In this document: positions 31,971 to 43,132 of the stretch, piece by piece | Numbering within the stretch: the first letter of the stretch is position 1 | Layout: each line of letters opens with the position of its first letter | NCBI GenBank assembly: GCA_026018925.1 | Contig: JAKSZU010000016.1 | Coordinates: 4,508,940 to 4,572,939 of the forward strand | Source: Tupaia tana | Taxonomy: Eukaryota; Chordata; Mammalia; Scandentia; Tupaiidae | Length of the DNA: 64,000 nucleotides | Direction: 5' to 3' | The notes under the pieces: generated by a model | Database searches by the model: none | What the model was told of the DNA's origin: nothing | What the model saw: only the letters and a program-made list of their open reading frames with translations | Translations under genes and position numbers: made by a program

Positions 31971-32226
31971 CTTTTTTTTTTGAGCAGTTTTTGCTATAGG
32001 GAGCAGGCGGTCGTCAGAAAGACAGAGAGAGACAGAGAGACAGAAAGTGAGAAATCACCTCCTGGGGGGATGGCCACACCGCAGTCCCTTCTCCATTCTC
32101 CTCTCCTCTCGGGATCTTGGGCACACACGCCCAGCATGAGTTTAAGCCACCGGGCCTGGGACTCGAACCGTGGTCTACTACATGGAAATCCAGCGACATA
32201 GCTATTATGCCAACTTCTGGTTCCAG
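31971..32226 (-). mobile_element. Long t-SINE
   Basis: Reverse, little diverged: TTGAGCAGTTTTTGCTATAGGG, ACAGAAAGTGAGAAATCACC, CTCGGGATCTTGGGCAC, GGGACTCGAACCGTGG, ending CAACTTCTGGTTCC. B box intact on the minus strand. Confidence 0.93.
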
Positions 32227-33345
32227 CCTTACTTTAATTTTTAAAACCCATCTTGTTTATTTCTGTGACTTCCCGTCCCCCTTATGTTACACACATAGCA
32301 GTCAGGATGAGAGAGCAACAAATCTCTCTGCTGAAATAAGTGCTTTCAAACTTCCGAAAAGCAAATGTCCACGCAGGAGTTGTGTAAGATGGCCAGGAGA
32401 GGTGGGCGCTCGGGGAGGGGGCAGTAGCCGTGTCCGTGAACACACAGCTGTGGGACGCAGGGTGCACCCACTCCGCTCTGAGTAACGGACGTGGTCGCGG
32501 GGAGACTGTCTGTGAGGGACACAGTCCCAGCGCCTCTTCTCCGGTGACTAGGCGATAACGATCATGTTTTATCGCCAAATTCCTGTGATGCTCTCTGAGA
32601 TATGAAGGGATATTAATGACCATTTCCAACAAGAAATACACTCGATAGCATTGCTGTTACTTAAGTAGATGAAAATATGTTGTAACTAACACAGACGAAT
32701 GCCCTAGGGAATGGAGATGAAGATTTGGGAGTTTAATTTGAAGTGCAGTTGGGAAATTATTTGGGCAGTAGAGAAAGCTTTAGGGTAAAATTTCAATAAT
32801 AAGTCTATTATTTTCTAAAGTATTCATGAGAGAGAAGAGCCTGTTTTTTCATGTACCTGGACTTAATGATGGTTATATAAAAGAGAAAGTTCGTCTAATT
32901 GTAGGCAATCATTTGTAGCAACTCAAAAACAAAAATGGGAAGTTATTCATGATTTTTTTTTAATGAAAAAACATAATTTGCTTTCTGACTGATGCACTTG
33001 ACGTTAGAACCAGGTGCTCAGTACCCTCGCCTCGCCTGCTATGCACAGTGGCCCTGGGGCCCTGTTACGGAGTCCCTGTCCTGTGCTGTGGGGTCATGGC
33101 CTGGGTACTCAGATGTGCCCCCTCCCATCCAGGTTCAGCGCTGCGCCAGAGTTCTCCACAGGGGTCATCAGCTAAGGGCCTTTCTTTTCAGTTTTGGCTT
33201 TTAACCGACAAATTGAGCTCTCGGTAGCAAAATAGCACCTACATATAAAGTAGAGAAGAATTGGAGCACAGGTAGTAACACAGTTTTAAAGCAAACTCTG
33301 TAAGTGTGTTCATAGCCTGGTATCTTCTTCCCACCTGTTTTAAAC
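32227..33345. other. No gene seen
   Basis: 32640-32960 is AT-rich, the rest mixed. No repeat or exon recognised. Confidence 0.35.
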
Positions 33346-33349
33346 TTTC

Positions 33350-33591
33350 TTTCTTTTTTGAGAGATTTTTGCTGTAGGGCACATGAGCTTGAGAGACAGA
33401 GATATAGAAAGTGAGAAATCACCCCCCCGCCCCCCAGGGGTATGGCCCCGCTCATTCTCCTCCTGGGGTTTTGGGCACGTATGCACAGGTGCCCAGCGTG
33501 AGTTCTTTGCCACTGGGTCTGGGACTCAAACCGGGGTTGATTATGTGGGAGGGGAGTCCAGAAGCATAACCATTATGCCATCTCTGATCCC
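33350..33591 (-). mobile_element. Long t-SINE
   Basis: Reverse: GAGAGATTTTTGCTGTAGGGC, AAAGTGAGAAATCACCCCCC, GGGGTTTTGGGCACGTATGC, GGGACTCAAACCGGGG, ending ATCTCTGATCCC. Confidence 0.9.
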
Positions 33592-33596
33592 TTTTC

Positions 33597-33828
33597 TTTT
33601 TCATAAAAAAATTTGCTCAAGGGCATGTGTGCTTGCTGGAGAGAGACAGAAAGAGCCACAGGGACAAAGTGAGAAGGCAGCCCAGGGGGACCACACCACA
33701 ATGCCATTGCAGGATGTGAGGCACTGTGCGCACATGTGCTGGGTGTGTTTTTCACGCTGCTGGGTCTGGGACCTGAACTACGCAGCTGGTCATTTGGGAT
33801 TCAGCCGCCCAGACCACCGGCTGGCCCT
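33597..33828 (-). mobile_element. Older long t-SINE
   Basis: Reverse, immediately adjacent to the previous copy: TTTGCTCAAGGGCATGTGTGC, GCGCACATGTGCTGGG, GGGACCTGAACTACGC, ending ACCACCGGCTGGCCC. More diverged than its neighbour. Confidence 0.8.
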
Positions 33829-34234
33829 CCCTCCCTGTCTTCTGCCTTCTGCCTTTTCAGTCTGTGGTTTCCCGGCAGCCCGGTGGGAGCACAGGCCTGC
33901 GGGCACTTGGTCGCGTACTGTGTTGACTCTGGAATCCGGAGATGTGGTTTCTCACCTCAGGCTTTCTGTCAGCGGGACCGCTCGCTGCTCTAGTCATGAC
34001 AGATCCTCGTTTAGGGAAAGGAGATGCGGATCCCCACGCCACGGGGAGGGGCGGTGCTGTGTATCGACTTTATCTTATTTAAAATGCGTCGATTTACCCT
34101 CAGTGGTTCAGCAGGTAGCTTTCTTGCAGTCCATTAGCCATAGGAGAGGTTGAATGGCAGTGTCTTCTCACTGAGAATGCTACGCCCCGGGAGAACTCAG
34201 CTCTCGTCCAGCCTCCATCGGCTGGGGGTGATAA
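33829..34234. other. No gene seen
   Basis: Mixed, GC-leaning sequence; nothing recognised. Confidence 0.35.
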
Positions 34235-34304
34235 TTTGGGTCGTCAGAAGTCACGATGCATTTTTGCATAGAAAAATGCATCGTGACTTTTCTTACGATC
34301 CCAC
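34235..34304. mobile_element. mariner-type MITE, near-perfect hairpin
   Basis: GTCACGATGCATTTTT, loop GCATAG, AAAAATGCATCGTGAC: a 16-bp perfect stem extended by TTGGGTCGTCAGAA / TTCTTACGATCCCA. Same family as 176-253 and 46256-46505. Confidence 0.85.
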
Positions 34305-35100
34305 ATTTAGTGAGGCCAAGTGTAAAGTCTTTGCCTATTTTTTTGTCCTTTGCCTATTTTTTCTTCCTGGACCACCTGGGGAAGCCAGAACCTGGCTGTC
34401 AAGGGGTGCATCTTTTGTCCTTCATCATAGATTTGTTCTTGAAGTTTGCGCCAGGAGAGTCTGGCATTCCACCTGCGTTGGGGACAGCTGAAGCACTTAG
34501 CGTGCCCGGGATGTCGGGTGATCCTCTCTCGCTGCCCGCGGCCAGGTGGCAGCCCCGGCCTGCTGCAGCCCGGAACAGGCGCACCTGTCCGAGCTGGCCG
34601 AGCTGTTGGGGGGCGCCGTGGGCCCTCGGGACACAGCTGGAAGCAGCTTTAAAATACGGAGCATGGAAAACATGGAAAACGCCCGGAGCTGTGTGGAGGC
34701 TTCACATCCCTCTTGGTCCCTGCGTTTCTGGCTGCAGGGCAGATGTCTCCCTGGGCGGGGTGGAGGCACTGGGAGTAGAGCTGGCGGATTTGACTCTGTA
34801 AACCCCAGAGGGTGAGGAGAAACGGTTCTGAATTTTGTCCGTTGTCTCTGGTGTGGCTTCAGAGCTCGATATCCAGCCACTGTGGACGGCTTGGCCACGT
34901 GGTGCAGCTGAAAATGAGGCAGGCCACGAGAGGAATAGCAATCTGAGACGTCGGTGTGTGCACAGCGCGGACACAGGCCCATCCGGGGGTTCAGTTCCCA
35001 GTCCCCTGCAGTCTGAAAACGGCGAGGACAGTACAGTCTGATGTTTTCAAAGGGGGAGAGAGCATCAGGTAGCTTTTGTTACTGTGATTATTATTATTAT
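34305..35100. other. No gene confirmed; GC-rich
   Basis: Overlapping open frames on both strands (up to 181 codons) in GC-rich sequence. I recognise no domain in any of them. Confidence 0.3.
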
Positions 35101-35106
35101 ATTTCA

Positions 35107-35342
35107 ATTTTTTTGGAGAGGTTTCTGCTATAGGGCATGTGTGCTCGCCAGAAAGACAGAGACAGAAAGACAGAAAGTGAGAAATTACCCCCCTGGGGGG
35201 GATGGCCACACTGCAATCCCTTCTCCTCCATTCTCCTCTCAGGATCTTGGGCATGAGTTTAAGCCACCAGGTCGGGGACTCCAACTGTGGTCAACTGCAT
35301 GGGAGTCCAGCAACATAGCCATTATACCAACTGCTGGTCCCC
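35107..35342 (-). mobile_element. Long t-SINE
   Basis: Reverse: GGAGAGGTTTCTGCTATAGGG, AGAAATTACCCCCCTGG, CAGGATCTTGGGCATG (the GCGTGTGCG part deleted), ending CAACTGCTGGTCCCC. Confidence 0.92.
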
Positions 35343-35353
35343 CATATATTGTT

Positions 35354-35517
35354 ATTTTTAAAAAATTATTTATTTTTATTTATTGTTATTATTACTGATC
35401 TTTAATTTGACTAGAGAGAGACTAAAAGTGAGGAAGCAAGCTGCTAGATCTGGGACTCGAACCACAGTAGGCCATGTGGGAGTCCGGTGCCAAAACCATG
35501 ATGTACCTACTGGCCCC
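35354..35517 (-). mobile_element. Short t-SINE
   Basis: Reverse: AT-rich tail, TTTAATTTGACTAGAGAGAG, GGAAGCAAGCTGCTAG, GGGACTCGAACCACAG, ending ACCTACTGGCCCC. The pyrimidine part is very short. Confidence 0.9.
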
Positions 35518-35606
35518 ACTATAGTGTATTGTTTTAATCGTTCTATTTTTCTCATTATTGTTGTTATTCTCCTACTGTGCCTAGTTTATAAATTAAAGTT
35601 TATCCT

Positions 35607-35688
35607 TTTGGTGCGTCAGAAAAGTCATGACACATTTTTGCATAGAAAAACACAGAAAAATCTGTCATGACTTGTCTGATGCCCCGAA
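35607..35688. mobile_element. mariner-type MITE
   Basis: GTGCGTCAGAAAAGTCATGA...TTTTTGCATAGAAAAACACAG...CTGTCATGACTTGTCTGATG: inverted arms with the family centre GCATAGAAAAA. Confidence 0.82.
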
Positions 35689-35724
35689 AGCGTGCAGGTA
35701 TAGGGGAAGGCATAGTCTCCCTTG

Positions 35725-36740
35725 GGTCTGGTGCTCCCGGGGCTCAGGCATCCACTCGGGGTCCGGTGCTCCCAGGGGTGGGGGGGCTCAGGCATCCACT
35801 CGGGGTCTGCTGCTCCCGGGGGTGGGGGGGCTCAGGCATCCACTCGGGGTCCGGTGCTCCCAGGGGTGGGGGGGCTCAGGCATCTACTCGGGGTCTAGTG
35901 CTCCCGGGGGTGGGGGGGCTCAGGCATCCACTCGGGGTCTGCTGCTCCTAGGGGTGGGGGGGCTCAGGCATCCACTCGGGGTCTAGTGCTCCCGGGGGTG
36001 GGGGGGCTCAGGCATCCACTCGGGGTCTAGTGCTCCCGGGGATGGGGGGGCTCAGGCATCCACTCGGGGTCCGGTGCTCCCGGGGGTGGGGGGGCTCAGG
36101 CATCCACTCGGGGTCTGCTGCTCCCAGGGGTGGGGGGGGCTCAGGCATCCACTCGGGGTCCGGTGCTCCCGGGGGTGGGGGGGCTCAGGCATCCACTCGG
36201 GGTCTAGTGCTCCCGGGGGTGGGGGGGCTCAGGCATCCACTCGGGGTCTAGTGCTCCCGGGGGTGGGGGGGCTCAGGCATCCACTCGGGGTCCGGTGCTC
36301 CCGGGGGTGGGGGGGCTCAGGCATCTACTCGGGGTCCGGTGCTCCCGGGGGTGGGGGGGCTCAGGCATCCACTCGGGGTCCGGTGCTCCCGGGGCTCAGG
36401 CATCCACTCGGGGTCCGGTGCTCCCGGGGCTCAGGCATCCACTCGGGGTCTAGTGCTCCCGGGGGTGGGGGGGCTCAGGCATCCACTCGGGGTCCGGTGC
36501 TCCCGGGGGTGGGGGGGCTCAGGCATCCACTCGGGGTCCGGTGCTCCCGGGGGTGGGGGGGCTCAGGCATCCACTCGGGGTCTGGTGCTCCCGGGGGTGG
36601 GGGGGCTCAGGCATCCACTCGGGGTCTAGTGCTCCCGGGGGTGGGGGGGCTCAGGCACCCACTCGGGGTCCGGTGCTCCCGGGGCTCAGGCACCCACTCG
36701 GGGCCCGGTGCTCCCGGGGCTCAGGCATCTACTCGGGGTC
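35725..36740. repeat. 44-bp minisatellite, 24 units
   Basis: Unit built on GGTGCTCCCGGGGGTGGGGG, GGCTCAGGCATCCACTCGGGGTCC. I count 24 CTCAGGCA cores. Most units are 44 bp and several are 35 bp (a 9-bp loss in the G-run). Variants TCTAG, TCTG(C), TCCG mark unit classes. The G-rich plus strand is G4-prone. Open frames through it are artefacts: 44 is not a multiple of three, so each unit shifts frame and all three frames lack stops. Confidence 0.97.
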
Positions 36741-38100
36741 TTGGAATAGTCCTCTGAGGACAGGGCGGCTAGTGCGTGTCTGTCCTCGGAGTCTCTCACA
36801 TTTGTATGTTTCTTCATTCTCTTTAGTGTTTGCATGAGAAGTTTTATGTCTTAGAAAGTGGTACCCTGAGTCACGGGTGTTCCAGGGGAATCGTGGTTAG
36901 GGATCTCAGAGCGGCAGGTGACACAGAAGGCTCTGCCCTCGCTCTTTGTCACGTTCCTGGGGTCGGCAGAGTCCATGTGTTTAGCCCATGTAGCCATGCT
37001 GATGCTGTAGACGGTCTTCCCAGATAGACGGCCCTTGCGCTCTGTGACAGGACATCAGGAAGATGCCGGCGTGGATGACACACAGGACTGCCCGGAGGGC
37101 ACCGCTGAATGTCACCGTTTGGGAGCTGCAGGGCATCCATGAGGCCTTGTAAATAGAGCCCTGACTTCACCCTGTGGGGGAGGTCACCAGGGACCCTTTC
37201 CTGGGACAGTGACCTTACAACCAGAGCCGTAGGAGGCATCTGTCAGGTGAAGGGAAGGCAGGGAGGGCCGGAGTCGTGCACTCCTGCTGGGTGGGAAGGC
37301 TGGCAGCATGGGGGCAGGAAGACAGGGCCCAGGTGAGGTGGCGAGGGCGTCGGGGCAGCCCGGACGGCAGGCGGGGCCCAGCCTGTGTCTAGGTCCTGAG
37401 AGCAGGTGTTCCCTCTGGTCATCGTGCTGTGGAGGCTGGCGGGCGGTGACAGTGAGCCTGGGGACAGACAGCACGCAGTGCCCGCAGGTGCGGGCCGTGT
37501 CCCGGGGACCGCGTTTTAGCACCCGCTCTGGGAGGCAGGTGGAGGTTCTGGATCAATGGCCAGGGCAGCGGGAGGCCGTGGAGAGGGCTCGGGTTCCGGC
37601 TTTCCGGAGGGACTGACTCACCCAGGATCACGAGGCCTGAGCAGAGGCTGCTGTGAGACCCCGGGGGTGGGGAAGGCCGGCCTGTGGGGAGTGGTACGGC
37701 CGGCTTCTCCCTTTGCAGAAGTTCGCCCCGGCAGGACCCGGCCTTCCTGCTGGAGACGCGAGGACAGGCCAGAAACAACGCCTCGGCCCACCGTCCAGTC
37801 GCCGGGCTTGTCCTGGGTCTCGTGCGGCGGCCGAGGAGGCCCGTGAGCCGTGCTGCTCCGTGGCCCTGACCTCGGGCTTGCTCACGGCCTCCGAGTGTGT
37901 GGGCCATGTGCGCGTCCGCGGCAGGAAGTGAGTGTGCTGGAGGTGAAGCAGTCGCACAGGGACGTGTGAGGAGGGAGCTAAGTGGCGTCTCACTGCGCCC
38001 ACGTCACTCCCCAGCGTTAATCAGGGAGCACGTTTTGGTGGGTTTTGCTCCAGAAGTCTCAAACATACAGGAAGCCTGCCATGTGTCGTTTCTACAGTAT
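36741..38100. other. No gene confirmed; GC-rich
   Basis: GC- and CpG-rich with overlapping frames. One splice-bounded open segment is listed separately. No domain recognised. Confidence 0.3.
37719..37927 (+). CDS. Candidate 209-nt exon, unidentified
   Basis: Strong acceptor (GGCTTCTCCCTTTGCAG) and strong donor (GGCAGGAA|GTGAGTG). The first frame is open across the whole segment (KFAPAGPGLPAGDARTGQKQ... to CVGHVRVRGRK). Composition is GC-rich and low in diagnostic content, so the opening could be compositional. No family recognised. Confidence 0.2.
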
Positions 38101-38129
38101 TTCGTTTTGGATTTCACATATAGTTTGAG

Positions 38130-38442
38130 TCTCTCTCTTTTTTCTTTCTTTCTTTTTTTCTTTCTTTTTTTTTGTTTTTTTTTTTTTTACTGTTTGCTTA
38201 TTTTTTTCCAGGGAGGTGGAGAGAGGGAGGAGGGAGGGAGAGCGAGCGAGCATGCGTGCATGAGAGAAGTGCCTTCACCAGGGTCTCCGTGCCACGATCC
38301 TCCCCCAGCCTCAGCCAGGAAACTAAACACACACAGGCCCTGCACACCCAGGGAAATCTCCAGATATGAACCCAGAACCTTCTCAGGTGGGCCAGCCGTG
38401 CAGAACGTTGTGTTTTGCCACTGTGCCACCATCTGGCCCTTG
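38130..38442 (-). mobile_element. Old diverged t-SINE with polypyrimidine tract
   Basis: A T/C-rich run at 38128-38190, then GAGAGAGGGAGGAGGGAGGG, GAGCATGCGTGCATGAG, CCAGAACCTTCTCAGGTGGG and CCACTGTGCCACCATCTGGCCC. Reverse SINE order, but diverged. Confidence 0.45.
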
Positions 38443-38552
38443 GGTCTTTTTCTCAATGAGCACGTTAGGCCCACTGTCTTCTTCCTAACAGTGAAAACGC
38501 GTTCCATGTTTATTAATAGGCCGTGCACTCTCCATCCATCCTTACTCCCTCT

Positions 38553-38592
38553 ACGGAAAAATGCATCATGACTTTTCTGATGGTCCAGGAGA
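38553..38592. mobile_element. mariner-type MITE, half element
   Basis: GGAAAAATGCATCATGACTT followed by TTCTGATGGTCC equals the right arm of the MITE family. The left arm is absent. Confidence 0.65.
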
Positions 38593-38910
38593 ACTCACAG
38601 TGGGATTGCTGGACAGGGGGAAGTGTATGTGTAAAATTAAGATAGGTCGTTTTAAATTTCCTCCTCCACAAATGCCTTTTTGGAGATGGGCAAGTTGTCG
38701 AGGTCTGGCTTCACGGAACATTTGCGTTTTCCAGAGGAGCTCTGAGGGCACCAGCCTCTGCTCGTGTAGGCTGTACCTGCAGCCGTTGGTGCGGGGCACG
38801 GCTGCGGTGCTAGCCATTCCTGTGGGACCCTCGCTGCCCGCTGGCTATTTCTGATAACAGACAAGAGGGAGGCAGAAACTCAGTCCTAGGGGCCGGGTTT
38901 ACTGCCGTTC

Positions 38911-39133
38911 TTTTTCCAGGGTTTTGTCATAGGGGTGTGTGTGTTTGCCAGAGAGAGAGAGAGGGAAAGTGAGAGACTACCCCTCGCGGGATGGCCACAC
39001 CACAATCCTTTGAGATTTGGGGCACACATGCACACATGCCTAGAGTGATTTTCAAGCTGCCAGGTCTGGACTCGAACCACTGTTGGCCATGTGGGAGTCC
39101 AGTGCCTTAACCACAATGCCACCTGCTGGCCCT
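38911..39133 (-). mobile_element. Long t-SINE
   Basis: Reverse: CAGGGTTTTGTCATAGGGG, GAGAGAGGGAAAGTGAGAG, GAGATTTGGGGCACACATGC, TGGACTCGAACCACTG, ending CCACCTGCTGGCCC. Confidence 0.9.
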
Positions 39134-41670
39134 CCCCGTTCATATTTTTTCAAGAAAAGATTTGGTATTATCTTTGTCCACCTTCATGGCTAATCATATC
39201 TCATTTCTTAGATTACGGTGATTTTCAGAGCAGGAAAAGTCAGAAATTATGCTAATACACAAGGACCCTAGGCCTAGCCAAAAATAATCTTTGAAGTAAC
39301 TTCCTAGAGCCACATTTCATATTTTATAGTTCTCTTCTAGGCCTTGTGAAAGAACTTAATTTTATTTTCCCTGGGAGAGAGCTGTAGGTTATACTAATAG
39401 TAATAACTAAGACAAAAGATGTTTGTGGATGATTGAACTCAATTTATAAGTCATTTGGTGTCAGAGCAAACCCGCTGAGGCTGGTGCCGTGGTAACGGCC
39501 ACTTCACAGCAGGTCGCGGTTGGAGCGTCTCAGCCTGAGACCTGGATGAACATGCTGGTCTTTCATGGAATAAACAAACTTAAAAAAAAAATCAAACTCA
39601 CTGAAAACATAAGGCTTTTACATGGTGTTTGCAAAAGCAATTTCAGGGGCTGCACTAAGAATAAATAGTTAAGCTGTTCTGTGGTATTTTTATTTCAAAG
39701 TACCCAGAAGTTGAAAAGTATGCACTTTCCGTGCTGTAAGGGTGTGATTCGTGGAGTGTCCAGCAGGGGCCACTGCAGTTCGTGATTGAGCCTTAGAGGC
39801 AACAGTGAGCCTGCGTCAGCACACGTGCCAGAGAGGACGTTGGGGTGTGATGTGAGAGTTAGATTTTATTTTAGACTGTGGTCGTGAAAGTTGTCATAGG
39901 TGTCAGTAGCATCTGGGAGGTGTCTTGGAGATACCGCTGTTTCCTGTTGAACATTTTAGAGTTTGCTGCTCAGTGTAGTTTATAGAATATGGGGACTCTT
40001 TCTAAAATGTGGCTTGATTTCCTACTTGGCCCCATCCCCTGAATTTGATTTGAGTTTTATAAAGAAAAGATGACTATTTATGAATTTAGGGGAAAATTTA
40101 AATTTTTCATGCGATTTGAACAAGTATGTAAAAAGAAGCAAGACGACGCCTTATGAATGGCTTCGTGGCTTTTTGTTGTGGTTAATCCTTCTGAAACTTC
40201 AAAGATGTCCGCGCCTGTTCTGAATCCTGGGAAATGATTGCATTGAACAATCTCCCCCTTCATTTGCTGTAGTGTGTATGCTCAGTGGGCGTGGGTGCAC
40301 CCTCCACGGGGCCTGGTCGTGCCACGTTGCCCCAGCTCCGGCACCAGCCCACCCCATCTCGGACACTGGCTCCCTTGCCTGGTGTCTTTCAGGCCGATCG
40401 GGCAGGGGATTTGAACTGCGGTGGTCACTCGGATCCAGTCCTCTTGCGTAGCACATTCCTACTGTGTCACAGCGCCAGCCCTGGGGTGGCACGGCAGCTG
40501 GCGCGTCACACAATCACTCTCTGTGTTCCTAGCTCACTGTCCAGCGGTCCTGCCGTGTCCGGCCGTGTTCCCTGTGTTCTAGGCACACACGCTGCAGACT
40601 TGGCATGGCTGCCGCTTTCTTCCTGTACGAGTAGGTGCGTGTGTGCATGTGTGTGTGTGTGATGCCCACACTTCGTGTGTACAAACTGTAAATCATGTGC
40701 TCACGTGTGTACATGTGCTGAGGGCCGAGCGTGTTTCATGCTTGCACGTTTCGTTATTTGATGCCCACACAATGCCGCTGGGTTTTAGAAGAGGTAACTG
40801 TCTTTTCTGACCTGAATTAGTCTGTTCTCTCCGCTTGCCTCAGGGTGGGCTTTTCTCCCAGGTGCCATCCTTACTCAGCCATGCTATGCCGGCAGCTTCC
40901 ACCAGAGGGCAGCATGGCCGCACGCCATCCGCCCAGAGTCTCCTTGGCTTCCTTCTCCCTTGTCAGGTGTGGGGGGCACTTTCGAGAACAAAGCGTGTTA
41001 TTACTGAACACTGAAGCCCCCAGTGACAACGCATTGTAGTGAATTCAAATACACGATCCAGGAACGTCCCGGAGCCCCCGTGGCTGGTCTCCGCGGCGAG
41101 GCCCGATACACAGGATCACTTGTAATTAAGATGAACACGTAGATGGGCGAGCCGCAGTGTTAATGAAATTCCTCACGGTGGGACTCAGCACGTGGGCGGG
41201 CCTTCGAGGGGGCTTTCATGCTGGAATAGTTCTGAGGCGGAGAAATGAGGGCTAGGAGGAAAAGCTTGTATACTGGCTTCATCTTTGTTTTAGGAAAGAA
41301 TGGAAAATACCTGCAAATACAGGCATGTGGATTATTTTATCCACCCTGCAAACCGTGTGCTCAGAACACCTGACTCCTGGCTCACAGGGTCACTTTACTC
41401 ACCAACTCCAGGAAATAAAGCAGCTGTAAAGCTGGGCCATTTAACTAGCAGTATTTAAATCCTTGCAAAAGGCTGCGATTGCACTTTGAGAGTTTAATTT
41501 ATTTATTTTTTAATACTGGTTGTGTATCCTGGGTGTGGACAGTCATCTTGACTTTAAGTTGCTGCCTTTGAGTTTCCCTGTCTTATTTTCAATTTTTTTT
41601 TTAAACTCAGTGTACAGTTCTGAATGAATAGGAATGAGTCTGAGTTCGGTAGTTTTTTGATTTATTTTGT
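39134..41670. other. Mostly unassigned, AT-rich then mixed
   Basis: 39450-39593 may be an old t-SINE ending in an A-run. 40262-40483 has a weak reverse t-SINE pattern (TTTGAACTGCGGTGGTCAC, CTACTGTGTCACAGCGCCAGCCC). 40630-40665 is a short TG repeat. No gene recognised. Confidence 0.3.
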
Positions 41671-41672
41671 TT

Positions 41673-41881
41673 TTAATTTTGCTTTAGGGCATGTGTGCTC
41701 GCCAGAGAGCGAGCGAGGAAGGGAAAGTGAGAAAGCTCCGGGGATGGCCATGCTGCAGTCCTTCCCCCTCCTGGGATTCTGGGCGCACACACTTACTTGT
41801 TGTGATTTTCAAGTGTCTGGGTCTGGAACTTGAACTGCACAGTGGGCCAGCCACCTTAGTCTCTGCGCCACCTGCTGGCCT
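41673..41881 (-). mobile_element. Long t-SINE
   Basis: Reverse: TTTTGCTTTAGGGCATGTGTG, GGAAAGTGAGAAAGCTCC, CTGGGATTCTGGGCGCAC, TGGAACTTGAACTGCAC, ending CCACCTGCTGGCC. Confidence 0.85.
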
Positions 41882-41965
41882 TTGTCTCCTAGATTTTTGT
41901 ACCACAAGGGCTGCACATTCCCTTCACTGACCTCAGTTTTCTCGTGTAGCTCAATTTCCCTGCCC

Positions 41966-42205
41966 ATGTCTGCATGTGCTCCCTGCTCCCCACCCCACCC
42001 CCCACGCATGCTCCCTGCTCCCCCCGCCCCCCGCCCGCCTACGCATGCTCCCTGCTCTCCACCCCCTGCCCACGTGTGCTCCCTGCTCCCCAACCCTGCC
42101 CAAACGTGCTCCCTGCTCCCTACCTCCCCCCACGTCCCTGCGTGCTCCCTGCTCTTCCCCTCCCCCCATGTCCCTGCGTGCTCCCTGCTCCCCACCCACG
42201 CCCTG
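41966..42205. repeat. Pyrimidine-rich minisatellite, 7 units
   Basis: Seven irregular units of about 31-36 bp share the core GTGCTCCCTGCTC (or ATGCTCCCTGCTC) followed by a C-rich spacer. Purine/pyrimidine strand asymmetry makes it H-DNA-prone. Open frames across it are repeat artefacts. Confidence 0.92.
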
Positions 42206-42890
42206 CAGCAGCCCTGGAGCTCTATCAGCCCCTTCCTGGCTCCACCTACCCCGCCTCCCTGTTGTGCACAAACCCTCCACTCCAGCATGCAGGCAAATTA
42301 ACAAGAGGCAGAGCCCATTATGAACTAAATCAATTTATTCCACTAATTGGTTGACAACATCAGGCTTGACGGGAGCTGGCACATCATCTTCGGCCTCGTT
42401 GCTGCTTTGAAACTCTTGGTGAGGTGGCTGGAGGCCGGCCGGGTTTGTGTTGCACGCTCCCGCTGGCAGAAGCACCGGCAGCCATGGTCTCCAGGACCTC
42501 GTCCTGGGCTTCCCAAGCCTTCCCAGACCAGGCGGTGAAGTCTGGCCAGGTGTCCCCAGAGGAAATGCCAGAGAGCCAGCAGGGAGAGAGGTGTGAGCTG
42601 TGGGCCTGGGGGGCAGGTGCTGGTGGTGTGGATCTGGGTCACTGAGGTGTGGACGGATCAGGGCAGAGGGCCGCAGGTGTGCAGACGCCGAGTTTGCTGG
42701 CGTGGAAGAGAGGTTTGTGCATCCGTGTTCAGGAGGTGGCGCCAACTGCAGGGGCCTGAGCTGGCGGCGGCCACAGCAAACGCACAGCCCTACGCCGTGC
42801 TCAGGCAGGGGAGGGGGACCATCACAGACATGGCTTTTATTTTTAGAAGAAAAGTTCTTCTTCTCCTTCATCTTCTGCTGCTGCTGCTTT
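42206..42890. other. No gene confirmed
   Basis: A minus frame ends ...EDDVPAPVKPDVVNQLVE at 42335 and could be the 3' end of a decayed coding or retrocopied sequence, but I cannot match it. Confidence 0.25.
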
Positions 42891-43132
42891 TTTTTTTTTT
42901 TTTTTTTTTTTTTGGCAGTAGGACATATACACTTGTTGGAGAGACAGAGGAGAAATGGAAGTCACCCCCCGGGGGATGGCCACGCCCCACACCCTTCTCC
43001 TCTATTTTCTCAGGATTCTGGGCATGCACACACATGTACTTGGCATGATTTTTAAGCCACTAAGCCCAGGACTCAGTGCAGTCAACCGTGTGAGAATCCA
43101 GCACCTTAAACACCATGCCACCTGCCGGCCCC
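42891..43132 (-). mobile_element. Long t-SINE with long T-run
   Basis: Reverse: about 25 T (tail), GGCAGTAGGACATATACAC, GGATTCTGGGCATGCAC, CAGGACTCAGTGCAGTC (B box deleted), ending CCACCTGCCGGCCCC. The long tail suggests relative youth despite body substitutions. Confidence 0.88.

Noticed and set aside
35725..36740. CRISPR array
   Set aside because: Units are contiguous with no unique spacers, in a mammalian context. It is a minisatellite.
35627..36837. Long Gly/Ser/Arg-rich reading frames (up to 227 codons)
   Set aside because: They are translations of the 44-bp minisatellite, which lacks stops in every plus frame. No start context, splice sites or non-repeat peptide.
41809..42354. Frames of 115-159 codons on both strands
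   Set aside because: They are translations of the CTCCCTGCTC minisatellite.
42335..42871. Minus frame ending ...DDVPAPVKPDVVNQLVE as a possible retrocopy 3' end
   Set aside because: The last 20 residues look coding-like, but no parent gene could be recalled and no A-tail or TSD is visible.
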